A stretch of 64,000 bases of DNA from Bacteroides intestinalis (GTDB lineage Bacteria > Bacteroidota > Bacteroidia > Bacteroidales > Bacteroidaceae). The DNA lies in NCBI RefSeq assembly GCF_003464595.1, contig NZ_QRZF01000001.1, forward strand, positions 434,001 to 498,000, read 5' to 3'. Both the position numbers and the translations under genes were made by a program. The notes under the pieces were generated by a model. That model worked only from the letters and a program-made list of their open reading frames with translations. It ran no database searches and was not told the origin of the DNA. Of this stretch, positions 1 through 8,288 are shown one piece after another. Every line of letters begins with the position of its first letter. The first letter of the stretch is position 1.

Positions 1-77
1 AAGATAATATCGAGAACTTAGGCCCTTTCCCAAAAATATAGTTTCTACTTTTGTAATACCAATACGAGAAGGTATTC

Positions 78-126
78 TAAAAAGATAAAGAGCAAAGCTG
101 CATAAAAGAAAACTTCACTCTTTATC
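78..126 (-). terminator. Probable terminator after the MACPF gene
   Basis: On the minus strand a hairpin with the 9-bp stem GATAAAGAG / CTCTTTATC (plus positions 84-92 and 118-126) is followed by a short T run (plus-strand A run near 79-83). It lies about 50 bp after the stop of the MACPF gene, where a factor-independent terminator is expected. No gene was seen in the rest of positions 1-175. Confidence 0.6.
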
Positions 127-175
127 CTGAAAGGAAATAACTAAATTAGCTATTCAAAAGTTAGTTTGAAGAAGA

Positions 176-1741
176 TCAGAGAGCAATTAGAATATACTTG
201 CGTAGTTCTTCAAATGTAAGATCATGGGTTGGGAGTAATTTTACAAAACTTCTAATGGCATAAGTATCTAAGAGATAATCATTATGTAAAGAATATCCTA
301 CTTTCTGTACTGGGTCTAGAAGATAGACTGCTCCGTCTGCACTCTTATAACAAAAGCTACGCTCCATGAGTGGAGCATCATAATTAAACTTTTTAATAGA
401 TTCAATGAAACTTTTCCCTATCCTTTTATTTACTTTTATCGTCAAACCATAGATACGGCTATATCTTTCTGATTCTTTCTCAATCCAGAAATCAATATTA
501 GGTACCGACACATGGTCTAAGGTGATAAATTCATGATTTCTTGTATACAAATAGACATTACAATTCGTAGTTGTTGAGGAGCTAGCAGATAAAATTCTTT
601 CAAATATTATTTGCGGCTCTTTTAATAAATGCTGCATTGCATCCCCTTTCATACATAACCCTAACCTGTTCTTTACATTCTTCTCCATAATAAATGCGGA
701 TATAGGTACCAATCCCCCATCAGCTATATCCACAATGCTATGTGTAGCTGTATCTGCTAATGAAGCCATCCATTGCGACAAGTTAAGATTCACATCCTCC
801 AATTTTTGAGGAACAGTAAATATAGGATATGCCGGCGAACCTCCGACAGTTTCAATAGCCATAGATATTTCCGTTACTCCACTTTCTGTACTCGACCCTG
901 ACCCTGAAGAGTTTTTACCAAAACTCAAATCGGCAGAAGCTCCTACATTTTTTAAGCTGAAACTAGCGTTTATTTCATTATCCAGTGCCTTTTCTTTAAC
1001 TGTAGCAGTGGCTTCCTGTTTGTAAATACCCGAATAAAAAGCAGTAGCTCTTCCACCAGTCACAAATCCGGTAAGAACAAAAGCACCATAATTTTTGTAG
1101 AACTCCTCTATTGGCGTATTATACAATTCATCCTTAAAAGTTGCAGTTAGATAGTCTTTCATAATTATCTCACTGATATTACTGCTGTATTGCATTTCAT
1201 AGAAGTTTTGATCTATCGCAATATTCAATTCTCCAAATATATTTTGGGTATTATCAGTTATTGTCGAACCAAAGATCTCCGTCATTTTCCTTTTATGACC
1301 AATCTTAAATAAACCAACATTTATAGAAAATCCGCTATTCACCTTCTTTACAACTTGTGACTTTTCCTGGTATCTATCAAAAGAAGCAAAAGAAAATGCA
1401 TTCACAACACTATGCCCTATCCTGTGCACATTAAAATAGTCCTTATGGGCTGCTTCCAGTTTCTTAATATCAACCACCGCAAACCTTAAGTTCTCTTCAT
1501 CAGCATAAGGATATGCTGTAGCTCTGAATGAACGCCCCAAATAATCATCAAAGGTCACTTTCGTTGCTCTTGTAGTTAGATCAGGAGTAACATATTGCTT
1601 CTGAAACAGAATGAGAGGGGAATTAGGATCACGTTCTTTCAACACCTTTACATCTCCATCGAAAGAAAGGACGTCCTCTTCTTTGGTACATGCACTCAAT
1701 GCTATCGCAAAAAGTGCGAAAAATAGTAGTTTTACTTTCAT
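176..1741 (-). CDS. MACPF-domain lipoprotein, possibly antimicrobial
   Basis: A 521-residue lipoprotein with a membrane-attack-complex/perforin domain. The start chosen is the ATG at 1741, because it gives a compact signal peptide ending in the lipobox LSAC with Cys18 as lipidation site; a longer reading adds only eight residues. The MACPF signature is the stretch around residues 214-232, FYKNYGAFVLTGFVTGGR, where the usual YGTH is YGAF. A Gly/Ser-rich linker (about 278-287) follows. In the family such proteins insert in membranes and oligomerise; several Bacteroides members (BSAP proteins) are secreted or surface toxins that kill related strains. Whether this one is a toxin, and what it binds, cannot be told from sequence. 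It stands alone with its own terminator, and no immunity gene is obvious beside it. Confidence 0.8.
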   Translation of the reverse strand: MKVKLLFFALFAIALSACTKEEDVLSFDGDVKVLKERDPNSPLILFQKQYVTPDLTTRATKVTFDDYLGRSFRATAYPYADEENLRFAVVDIKKLEAAHKDYFNVHRIGHSVVNAFSFASFDRYQEKSQVVKKVNSGFSINVGLFKIGHKRKMTEIFGSTITDNTQNIFGELNIAIDQNFYEMQYSSNISEIIMKDYLTATFKDELYNTPIEEFYKNYGAFVLTGFVTGGRATAFYSGIYKQEATATVKEKALDNEINASFSLKNVGASADLSFGKNSSGSGSSTESGVTEISMAIETVGGSPAYPIFTVPQKLEDVNLNLSQWMASLADTATHSIVDIADGGLVPISAFIMEKNVKNRLGLCMKGDAMQHLLKEPQIIFERILSASSSTTTNCNVYLYTRNHEFITLDHVSVPNIDFWIEKESERYSRIYGLTIKVNKRIGKSFIESIKKFNYDAPLMERSFCYKSADGAVYLLDPVQKVGYSLHNDYLLDTYAIRSFVKLLPTHDLTFEELRKYILIAL

Positions 1742-1951
1742 AATACCTCGATTTAAGTTTAACAATATGTGAATTTCAAAAAAATAAGCAGGCTATCATC
1801 AAGAATATAACTACATTTCTAACATAGAGTAATAGCAGCTCCGAGGCTAAATTGTATAATTATCACAAATATATGCATTCTATTGATAAGATCAAAGAAA
1901 TAATAACTATTTAAATCTCACAACTTCAATTTATTTGAGACGTAGCACAAT

Positions 1952-1986
1952 AAAAAAGAGGAAGCTCATTGTAAGCCTCCTCTTCT
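1952..1986 (-). terminator. Terminator after the TonB-dependent receptor gene
   Basis: A GC-containing hairpin (AGAGGAAGCT ... AGCCTCCTCT) on the minus strand is followed by a T run (A run at 1952-1957 on the plus strand). It starts about 20 bp after the receptor stop codon. Confidence 0.75.
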
Positions 1987-2006
1987 ACTATTAGTTTGCG
2001 GTTCAA

Positions 2007-4529
2007 TTATTCTCCACCGCCACCGCCTTCGCCGCCACCACTTTTCACATCATCATTACTGATGGTACGTGCAGCTTTCTTCACGCTGGCTTTCAATTCA
2101 CCGATGCGATAGCTAACGCTTACACCAAAGCGCTGACGAGTATACCGATTCCAGCTATCCTGGGTAAATCCTACACCTTCTATACTTGAAGTAGGACTTG
2201 TGTATTTCTTAAAGAAGTTGCTGGCAAATGCTGACAATGTCAAACGCTTATTCAGGAATGACTTGTTCACACTCAACCCATAATCAAAGAAGCTGCTACC
2301 CTTTCCTTGCAGCATGATCCAAGGTGTCTGTCCATAGACATTCAAGCTGATACGCCAATCATGGGGCAAAGATTGCTGGGCACCACCATAGGCAAACAGA
2401 TTCCAACCGTCATTCTTCAGTCCATTGGCACCTTCCATATAAGTATAGTTTCCGTAAAGGTTAGCATAAATACGAGTATTGGAAGTAGCATTCCAGTTTA
2501 CATAACCACTCAGACTGGCATTTCTGCTCTTACCGATGTTCTGGTAAGTAGAGTAAAGCACCTCTTTACCAGTAGGGTTCTGCAAACCGGCAATTTCCGT
2601 GTCCTTCACCTGTTCGGTAACCTGTTCAATACTATTGTTAGTAAAGCTATAACGTGCTGAAAGATTGATGTTGAACTTCTGAGTAAAGTTACTGTAACTC
2701 AGATTGAACGAATGACTTTTTTCACTGTCAAGATGAGAGTTACCCTGACTGATATTGGTAGGATTGCTATCATTCAGATAAGGATTCAGATACCAGATAC
2801 CCGGACGGTAAATACGCATATTATAGCCGAAACGCAGGTTAGACATATCCGTCAGCTTATAGCCGATACTTGCAGAAGGTACCACATCATCAAAATTTTT
2901 GTTGAAGTTATCACCTTTGCCCAACAAGTATTTCACTTCCTGCTTGGTATGTTCATAGCGCACACCCAATCTTCCGGAGATCTTCTTCACCCTCAGCCCA
3001 TAACCCATATATGCAGCCAGAATGTCGTTCTGATGTTTGTAATGTGAGCTATGCTCTTCATCCAGTACATAGTCTCCCGTAGTTCCTATTTGACGTTCAT
3101 AACGGTCGTCTTCCGAAGAGTTGTCACGAAGAATATATTTAGCTCCGGCTTCCAGTGTATGTATCTTGCCGATGGGTGTTGTATAGTCAGCCTGGAAAGT
3201 ATGTTCCGTAGTATTCTGAGAACCATCGTTATTCAGGTCATACAGACGCTTCAGGAAGTCTTCCCAATCAGTAGCGGCATGCATGTCATTATAAGTGGAG
3301 TATGAATCCGAGGTCTGCGGACTGGTATTGATCTTATAAGATAAGGTAAACATACGGTCTTTCACATGGAACATACGTTGATAGTCAACGCCACCGTCGA
3401 TAGAATACCATGAGCTCTTACTTCTGCCGTCTGACACATAGCGATATAACTCATTACTTGTGCCGGGTGCAGTAGCCAGAGTATTGTTGATGCTGGTACT
3501 ATTGTTTCCACCACCCCAGAGTCCGAATGACATAGAAACCAGACGCAAGGTATCAATTTCATAACTGGCTTCCATGCTACCTGACTGGAAATTACCATGT
3601 CCCTTGCTGCTACCGTCGTAGTCCAGGTCTGAAGAGCCTTCAGTAACATCACCTACCGTACGGCGATTTCCACCGGAATAACTACGTGGACGGTCATTAT
3701 AATTATAATTGTAGCGTGCACTCACCGTCAGTTTACCACTCTTCACAGTACCGAACAAACCGCCTCCGGCTCCCATGTTACTAACATTTCCACTGAATGT
3801 AGCTGTATAACCTTCCAATCCGCTACCTACAGTAACGATATTCAGGATACCACCCACACCTTCGGCATCATACTTAGGACCAGGGTTCGTAATTACCTCA
3901 ATATGCTTAATAGAGTTGGCAGGCATACTTTTCAGTACTTCTGTCGGATTGTTACTCATCATATTGTTAGGTTTACCATTCACATATACCTTAAAGCTAC
4001 TACTACCGTTCACCTTGATGTTGTCCTCACCATCTACCGTAACCAAGGGTACTTTACGAAGCATCTCCAATACAGAATTGGATTTTGAGTCAGGGTCATC
4101 CTGCACATTATATTCTATTTTATCGATATCGGCTTTCACCAGTGGTTTTTGGGCTACCACTTCTACTTGTCCCAATTCATTGGAAGCATCCGTAATGTAC
4201 AATGTTCCGAAATCAACAAGTTTCTCTCCGGCTTTCACTGTGAAATCTTTCACAATCGTATTTCTACCAATGGAAGAAATCGTCATCACAAAATTACCTG
4301 TTCCAGGCACTTTCTCCTGAAACTTACCTTTCATGTCCGTAACCAGCATTTTCAAAGCATTCGCAGGAGCTTCTTTTTTTACGATTTTGATTGTGGCGTA
4401 AGGTTCCCCTTCCTGTGTCAGCGAGTCAAGCAAGACTCCCTTTATCTGGAACGTAGGCGCCGCATTCTGTGCCGCTACCAATGAAGATACCACCAACATA
4501 ATGAGCAGCAAAGAGCATTTAATTTTCAT
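2007..4529 (-). CDS. TonB-dependent outer-membrane receptor
   Basis: An 840-residue protein with a signal peptide (cleavage near VAAQ), an N-terminal carboxypeptidase-regulatory-like beta domain (about 25-115), a plug domain (about 130-240, containing SIKHIEVITNP and GVGGILNIV), and a long C-terminal beta-barrel of the OMP_b-brl_3 type. These receptors sit in the outer membrane and take up a ligand using TonB energy; the ligand here is unknown. No SusD partner is adjacent, so it is not a classical SusC. The C-terminus after the last barrel strand (ending near RIGELKASVK) is extended by a tail ending SGGGEGGGGGE, which is unusual because the last barrel residue normally closes the protein. A possible -7 promoter box lies at 4613-4620. 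Confidence 0.85.
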   Translation of the reverse strand: MKIKCSLLLIMLVVSSLVAAQNAAPTFQIKGVLLDSLTQEGEPYATIKIVKKEAPANALKMLVTDMKGKFQEKVPGTGNFVMTISSIGRNTIVKDFTVKAGEKLVDFGTLYITDASNELGQVEVVAQKPLVKADIDKIEYNVQDDPDSKSNSVLEMLRKVPLVTVDGEDNIKVNGSSSFKVYVNGKPNNMMSNNPTEVLKSMPANSIKHIEVITNPGPKYDAEGVGGILNIVTVGSGLEGYTATFSGNVSNMGAGGGLFGTVKSGKLTVSARYNYNYNDRPRSYSGGNRRTVGDVTEGSSDLDYDGSSKGHGNFQSGSMEASYEIDTLRLVSMSFGLWGGGNNSTSINNTLATAPGTSNELYRYVSDGRSKSSWYSIDGGVDYQRMFHVKDRMFTLSYKINTSPQTSDSYSTYNDMHAATDWEDFLKRLYDLNNDGSQNTTEHTFQADYTTPIGKIHTLEAGAKYILRDNSSEDDRYERQIGTTGDYVLDEEHSSHYKHQNDILAAYMGYGLRVKKISGRLGVRYEHTKQEVKYLLGKGDNFNKNFDDVVPSASIGYKLTDMSNLRFGYNMRIYRPGIWYLNPYLNDSNPTNISQGNSHLDSEKSHSFNLSYSNFTQKFNINLSARYSFTNNSIEQVTEQVKDTEIAGLQNPTGKEVLYSTYQNIGKSRNASLSGYVNWNATSNTRIYANLYGNYTYMEGANGLKNDGWNLFAYGGAQQSLPHDWRISLNVYGQTPWIMLQGKGSSFFDYGLSVNKSFLNKRLTLSAFASNFFKKYTSPTSSIEGVGFTQDSWNRYTRQRFGVSVSYRIGELKASVKKAARTISNDDVKSGGGEGGGGGE

Positions 4530-4612
4530 TTCTGTTTTAGTTTGTTTGATGAATATTAGTTGACTGTTTTGTATTAGACGTATAATGTAGTCATTTTGTC
4601 ACATGAATGCGG

Positions 4613-4620
4613 CAAAAATA
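4613..4620 (-). promoter_or_regulatory. Bacteroides -7 promoter box for the receptor gene
   Basis: On the minus strand the box reads TATTTTTG, matching TAnnTTTG, and lies about 84 bp upstream of the receptor ATG. No good -33 TTTG was found, so this is a partial match. The remaining stretch 4530-4848 also holds a hairpin with 8-bp arms AAAAGCAC / GTGCTTTT (4658-4692) of unknown role, and the operator-like repeats listed next. Confidence 0.4.
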
Positions 4621-4758
4621 GGCCCTTTTTCTCTATCTACGAGAATTTCGGAGTTAAAAAAGCACAAAGGGGAAGGAATAACTCGTGCTTTTATCTGTTT
4701 AATGCTAACCTTCCCTATTTCCTAATTTACCTTGTACCCAGCAACCAACGCCCCTAAT

Positions 4759-4832
4759 TTATCTTTCATAAAAGATAAAAAAATATTTTGAAGCACTTTT
4801 GTCTTCTATAAAAGATAAAAACATTATCTTTG
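4759..4832 (+). promoter_or_regulatory. Operator-like repeats and promoter of the AAA ATPase gene
   Basis: The 8-mer TTATCTTT or its complement AAAGATAA occurs four times: 4759-4766, 4771-4778, 4811-4818 and 4824-4831. The first two form a palindrome with a 4-bp centre. The 14-mer ATAAAAGATAAAAA is repeated exactly at 4768-4781 and 4808-4821, 40 bp apart. The last copy overlaps a perfect -7 box TATCTTTG (4825-4832), with TTTG at 4798-4801 as a possible but distant -33 element (23-bp spacer). This looks like a repressor- or self-regulated promoter with a very short leader (ATG at 4849). Confidence 0.55.
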
Positions 4833-4848
4833 TTCAAACATTCAATTT

Positions 4849-6054
4849 ATGAAACTAATCAATCGCCCTCAATATACAGATAAAATCAGACCTTCCATAG
4901 GCAAAGGTTTGATAATCGTACTTACCGGACAACGCAGAGTTGGGAAAAGTTGTATTCTGCAACAGCTTATCCAGGAAACAGGCTCTAAGCAGCAAAACAA
5001 TATTATATATATCAATAAAGAAAAAGCAGAATTCGATTTCATTAAAAGCCATAAGGAATTAACCCTATATGTAAATGAACATTTAAACCACACAAAGGAG
5101 AACTATCTGTTTATTGACGAGATTCAAGAGATTATTGAATTTGAAAAAACACTCAGAAGCCTACAAGCAGATGATGAGTGTAACATAATCGTGACAGGTA
5201 GCAATGCCAAAATGCTTTCAAGTGAGTTGTCTACAGTATTATCAGGAAGATATATTGAATTTCATATTCAGAGTTTGAACTACAAAGAATTCCTGGAGTT
5301 CCATCAATTGGAAGACATTGACTCCTCTTTAATGAAATATTTGACTTACGGAGGATTGCCACAGTTATATCGCATTGGCCTAGAGAATCAGGATTTAGCT
5401 CAAGACTATCTCCACAATATTTATAACACCATAATATTGAAAGATGTCATCGCCAGAGAGCAAATCCGTAATGTGCCTTTCTTGGAAAACTTAATATCTT
5501 TTATCAGTGATAGCACAGGAAAGATAATTTCGGCATCAAGTATTAGTAAATACATGAAAACACAACAGATAGAAGTTACTACCACTGTTATATTAAACTA
5601 TCTGGCCTACTTTTGCAATGCTTTTATCATCAATAAGGTTCCCAGATATGATATTCACGGCAAACGCCTTTTGGAATCCAGTGAAAAATATTATTTTGAG
5701 GATTTAGGACTTAGAAATGACTTAACCGGCTCCAACCGAATCGGGGACATTGAGAAGTTAATAGAAAACGCTATTTATCTGCACCTTAAAAGCCAAGGCT
5801 TTGCAGTATTTGTAGGACAGTTCCGACAAATGGAAATTGATTTTGTAGCTAAAAAAAATGAACAGACCATATATGTACAAGCCACATATCTTCTTGCATC
5901 GGAAAATACCATAGAACGAGAATTCGGTAATCTTCAACTTATCAAAGATAACTACCCTAAATATGTCATTTCATTAGATCCATTCCATAAAGTGAATGAC
6001 CGGGAAGGTATTACACAACTTCATTTAAGGGAATTCCTGAAAAGGGATTTCTGA
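4849..6054 (+). CDS. Orphan AAA ATPase with DUF4143 domain
   Basis: A 401-residue cytosolic ATPase. The N-terminal AAA domain has a Walker A motif GQRRVGKS (residues 27-34) and a Walker B motif YLFIDE (residues 86-91). The C-terminal third fits the DUF4143 region, with a nuclease-like segment around IDFVAKKNEQTIYVQA. Such genes are common as solitary genes in Bacteroidota and their function is not established. The gene has no operon partner: the receptor upstream is divergent and the MgtC-family gene downstream is convergent, ending 13 bp away. The start follows a -7 box by only 16 bp, so the leader is very short. Confidence 0.8.
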   Translation: MKLINRPQYTDKIRPSIGKGLIIVLTGQRRVGKSCILQQLIQETGSKQQNNIIYINKEKAEFDFIKSHKELTLYVNEHLNHTKENYLFIDEIQEIIEFEKTLRSLQADDECNIIVTGSNAKMLSSELSTVLSGRYIEFHIQSLNYKEFLEFHQLEDIDSSLMKYLTYGGLPQLYRIGLENQDLAQDYLHNIYNTIILKDVIAREQIRNVPFLENLISFISDSTGKIISASSISKYMKTQQIEVTTTVILNYLAYFCNAFIINKVPRYDIHGKRLLESSEKYYFEDLGLRNDLTGSNRIGDIEKLIENAIYLHLKSQGFAVFVGQFRQMEIDFVAKKNEQTIYVQATYLLASENTIEREFGNLQLIKDNYPKYVISLDPFHKVNDREGITQLHLREFLKRDF

Positions 6055-6067
6055 CAGCAAAGAAGAA

Positions 6068-7360
6068 CTATACTAAATAGAAGAAAAAAAGCAAACAGAC
6101 ATTGATTGCAATCACACCACCAAACCCGCGCAGCACCCACCGGCGTAACGGGCTCTTCCCACCGGCAAAAAACAGCGCATAACACATATTTATGGCAATA
6201 TTACTCACAATAGCCTGCATACAGCAAGCCGTCACCACCATAACAGCAACTCCCGAACCTTGCAATAAATTCAAAATAAACGGAGTAATATCACTCAGCC
6301 CGGCAATAAACGATAGCACATTCAATCCACCAGTACCCGTATAAAGTAAAGTGTAATGTGTCACAATAGTGAATACCACAAACAGAACGGCAAAAATAAG
6401 TGCAACCTTAAATTCCAAGGGGTTACTAGTATCTTCTTCTTCAGCCTCTTCATCTGTTACCGGAACTTGTTTACGCTTCCGATGCAGATACCAAGCTACT
6501 CCAGCTGTAACTAAAGACATAATAAGCAAATATGGATAGATAGCGGCAAGAATTTCCTTACTGAATATACCTATTAATATAAGGAAACGGAGAAACATCA
6601 TACTTACAGCCAGCAACATGGCTGCTGCATATTCCGGTGCTTCCTGCGCAGGCGCCTTGCGGCTCTTACGTGCCAGCACGGAAATGGTTGCCGTGCTACT
6701 ATATAAACCACCGATGATACCGGATACCAGAATACCGGATTCATGAAAAACATACCGCCTCAGCAAGTAAGACAAATAAGAGATGCCGGATACCACCACC
6801 GTAGCCAACCAGACGGTATAAGGAGTGAGATTTATATCCGGTATCAGATTTTCGTTGGGTAACATGGGTAAGATAATACCACTGATAGCAAGGAACTTGG
6901 CAAGAGTAATCATTTCGTCATTCTTCATACGCTGCGCAAGTTCTGTAAAAGTATGCTTCAATTCTGTAAAAAGCAATACTGTCACCACCACCATCACATA
7001 AAACCAGGAGGGCTGCGTGTCTACAATAGGAGCAATGCAATAAGTAATCAGTGCAATAATAATGGTAGTAACTCCGAATACATGGAACTGAGATTGCTTG
7101 ACGTAATAATTCAGCCCGAGCAACAGACCTAATATCGCTCCTCCACCCATAAACAAGCGATATTCCACCGGATCGAGAATATAAAGCAAATACCCCAGAA
7201 TACCTATAAAAGTGAACGTACGGTCCGTACCGAACAAGGTCGTTTCACCTTCACGCTTCAAACTGATTTTCCGCTGTGAAAGACCTATCAATAAAGAGAA
7301 TAAGGTTACCAATACAAAAGTGACCAGTTCTCTCGGCAGATATTCATAAAGTTTCTCCAT
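6068..7360 (-). CDS. MgtC/SapB-family membrane protein with DUF4010 domain
   Basis: About 430 residues and mostly hydrophobic, with around a dozen predicted membrane segments. The N-terminal part fits the MgtC/SapB family (FSLLIGLSQR, then a repeated helix pattern) and the C-terminal part fits DUF4010. It is an inner-membrane protein; the substrate is unknown, and links to magnesium or stress adaptation come only from the family name. The start chosen is the ATG at 7360 (MEKLYEYLPREL). An upstream GTG reading to 7441 would put a 22-bp DNA repeat array into the coding sequence and adds residues not typical of the family. Acidic residues (DEEAEEED) form a cytosolic loop near the middle. Confidence 0.8.
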   Translation of the reverse strand: MEKLYEYLPRELVTFVLVTLFSLLIGLSQRKISLKREGETTLFGTDRTFTFIGILGYLLYILDPVEYRLFMGGGAILGLLLGLNYYVKQSQFHVFGVTTIIIALITYCIAPIVDTQPSWFYVMVVVTVLLFTELKHTFTELAQRMKNDEMITLAKFLAISGIILPMLPNENLIPDINLTPYTVWLATVVVSGISYLSYLLRRYVFHESGILVSGIIGGLYSSTATISVLARKSRKAPAQEAPEYAAAMLLAVSMMFLRFLILIGIFSKEILAAIYPYLLIMSLVTAGVAWYLHRKRKQVPVTDEEAEEEDTSNPLEFKVALIFAVLFVVFTIVTHYTLLYTGTGGLNVLSFIAGLSDITPFILNLLQGSGVAVMVVTACCMQAIVSNIAINMCYALFFAGGKSPLRRWVLRGFGGVIAINVCLLFFFYLV

Positions 7361-7403
7361 TCCTTGCTCTAAATATATCTGATTAGCAGCCGCTTGCAAA
7401 GAG

Positions 7404-7469
7404 TTAACTTCCTGTTGACAAGAACTTAACTTCTTGCGCACAAGGTATTAACTTCCTGTTGACAGGCAG
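7404..7469. repeat. Three-copy 22-bp tandem repeat
   Basis: Copies start at 7404, 7426 and 7448. Copies 1 and 3 share the 17-mer TTAACTTCCTGTTGACA exactly; copy 2 is degenerate (TTAACTTCTTGCGCACA). A fourth TTAA begins at 7470. Each 22-bp unit can be read as two 11-bp halves carrying opposed half-sites (TTAAC and GTTGA). It lies between the CYTH gene stop and the MgtC-family gene start. It has the same phase as arrays elsewhere in the window. Confidence 0.85.
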
Positions 7470-7476
7470 TTAAACA

Positions 7477-7944
7477 TCACCAGACCGTATAGGGATGTTT
7501 CCTCAGTTGTGAGTTGTAGTAACGAATGTCACCCGTCACCTCCTGACCTATAAAGTCCGGTTTCTCGAAAACTTCGTCTTCCGAAGCCAGTTCTACTTCA
7601 GCAACTACCAGTCCTTCGTTCTCACCGTAGAACTCATCCACCTCAAACGTATGCCGCCCGCTCCGTACCAGATAACGGGTCTTGTCTATAACTCCCGGTT
7701 CACAGAGTTTCATCAGGTCCTCCGCTTCATTCAGTGGAATTTCTTTTTCCCACTCATAACGGCTGAGGCCCGAAGCATCGGAAGCACCTTTTATCGTAAG
7801 GTATCCCTTTCCGCTACGGATACGTACCCGTACGGTTCGGCCTCTTGCGCTACTGATATAACCTTGCACAATGCGGCTTTGTTCATACGCTCTCGATTTA
7901 TAATCCCCCGTCACGAGGAATTTCCGTTCTATTTCTTGTGACAT
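7477..7944 (-). CDS. CYTH-domain triphosphatase-like protein
   Basis: A 155-residue cytosolic protein of the CYTH (triphosphate tunnel metalloenzyme) family. The N-terminal EIERK (residues 4-8) is the family's ExExK motif for metal and phosphate binding. Further basic and acidic strands alternate as expected (VRVRIR, YLTIKG, FEVDEF, VVAEVEL). Small bacterial members hydrolyse inorganic triphosphate or nucleoside triphosphates; the exact substrate here is not known. The gene lies 7 bp after the stop of a small membrane-protein gene and is probably cotranscribed with it. Confidence 0.85.
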   Translation of the reverse strand: MSQEIERKFLVTGDYKSRAYEQSRIVQGYISSARGRTVRVRIRSGKGYLTIKGASDASGLSRYEWEKEIPLNEAEDLMKLCEPGVIDKTRYLVRSGRHTFEVDEFYGENEGLVVAEVELASEDEVFEKPDFIGQEVTGDIRYYNSQLRKHPYTVW

Positions 7945-7951
7945 TTAGTTC

Positions 7952-8089
7952 TTATTTCCCCAAGAAAGAGTATCCTATCAGCATTACCAGCACCAATATC
8001 AATGCAGATACACCAATAATCAACAACACTTTCTTAGCTTGTTCTTCTTCTTTACGGCTATGCATAACCTTTTTCTTATTCTTTCCCAT
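7952..8089 (-). CDS. Small single-span membrane protein, 45 residues
   Basis: ATG at 8089, TAA at 7952. The product begins MGKNKKKVMHSRKEEE and continues into a hydrophobic helix (LLIIGVSALILVLVMLIGY, about residues 23-41), ending SFLGK. The highly charged N-terminus followed by one membrane helix suggests a small N-in inner-membrane protein. Function is not recognised. It sits 7 bp upstream of the CYTH gene in the same direction, so the two likely form an operon. It is too short for default gene finding, but its codon use and clean membrane helix support it. Confidence 0.7.
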   Translation of the reverse strand: MGKNKKKVMHSRKEEEQAKKVLLIIGVSALILVLVMLIGYSFLGK

Positions 8090-8220
8090 AATGTGCTTTT
8101 AGTATTAAAGTTCAACTGATAACAAAGTAACATGAAATTCGGGAAGATTCCAAAATAAAAGAGAAAATTTATTCATATCAGCTTAATATCCGCCCCATAC
8201 CTATCAAGTATGACTCACTT

Positions 8221-8266
8221 AAAAAAAGAATGGGTATCACCTTTCATTTATCAGGTGATACCCATT
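8221..8266 (-). terminator. Strong intrinsic terminator of prfB
   Basis: A perfect 13-bp stem (AATGGGTATCACC at 8229-8241 with GGTGATACCCATT at 8254-8266) is followed on the minus strand by seven T residues (A run 8221-8227). It begins 23 bp after the prfB stop. Confidence 0.9.
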
Positions 8267-8288
8267 TACTGTATAACAGAGTTCTGAT

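Noticed and set aside
1..175. Part of another gene at the left edge
   Set aside because: No open frame of meaningful length or recognisable similarity; only terminator-like hairpins are seen.
7361..7441. Longer N-terminus of the MgtC-family protein from a GTG
   Set aside because: It is encoded by the 22-bp repeat array and does not look like the family start.
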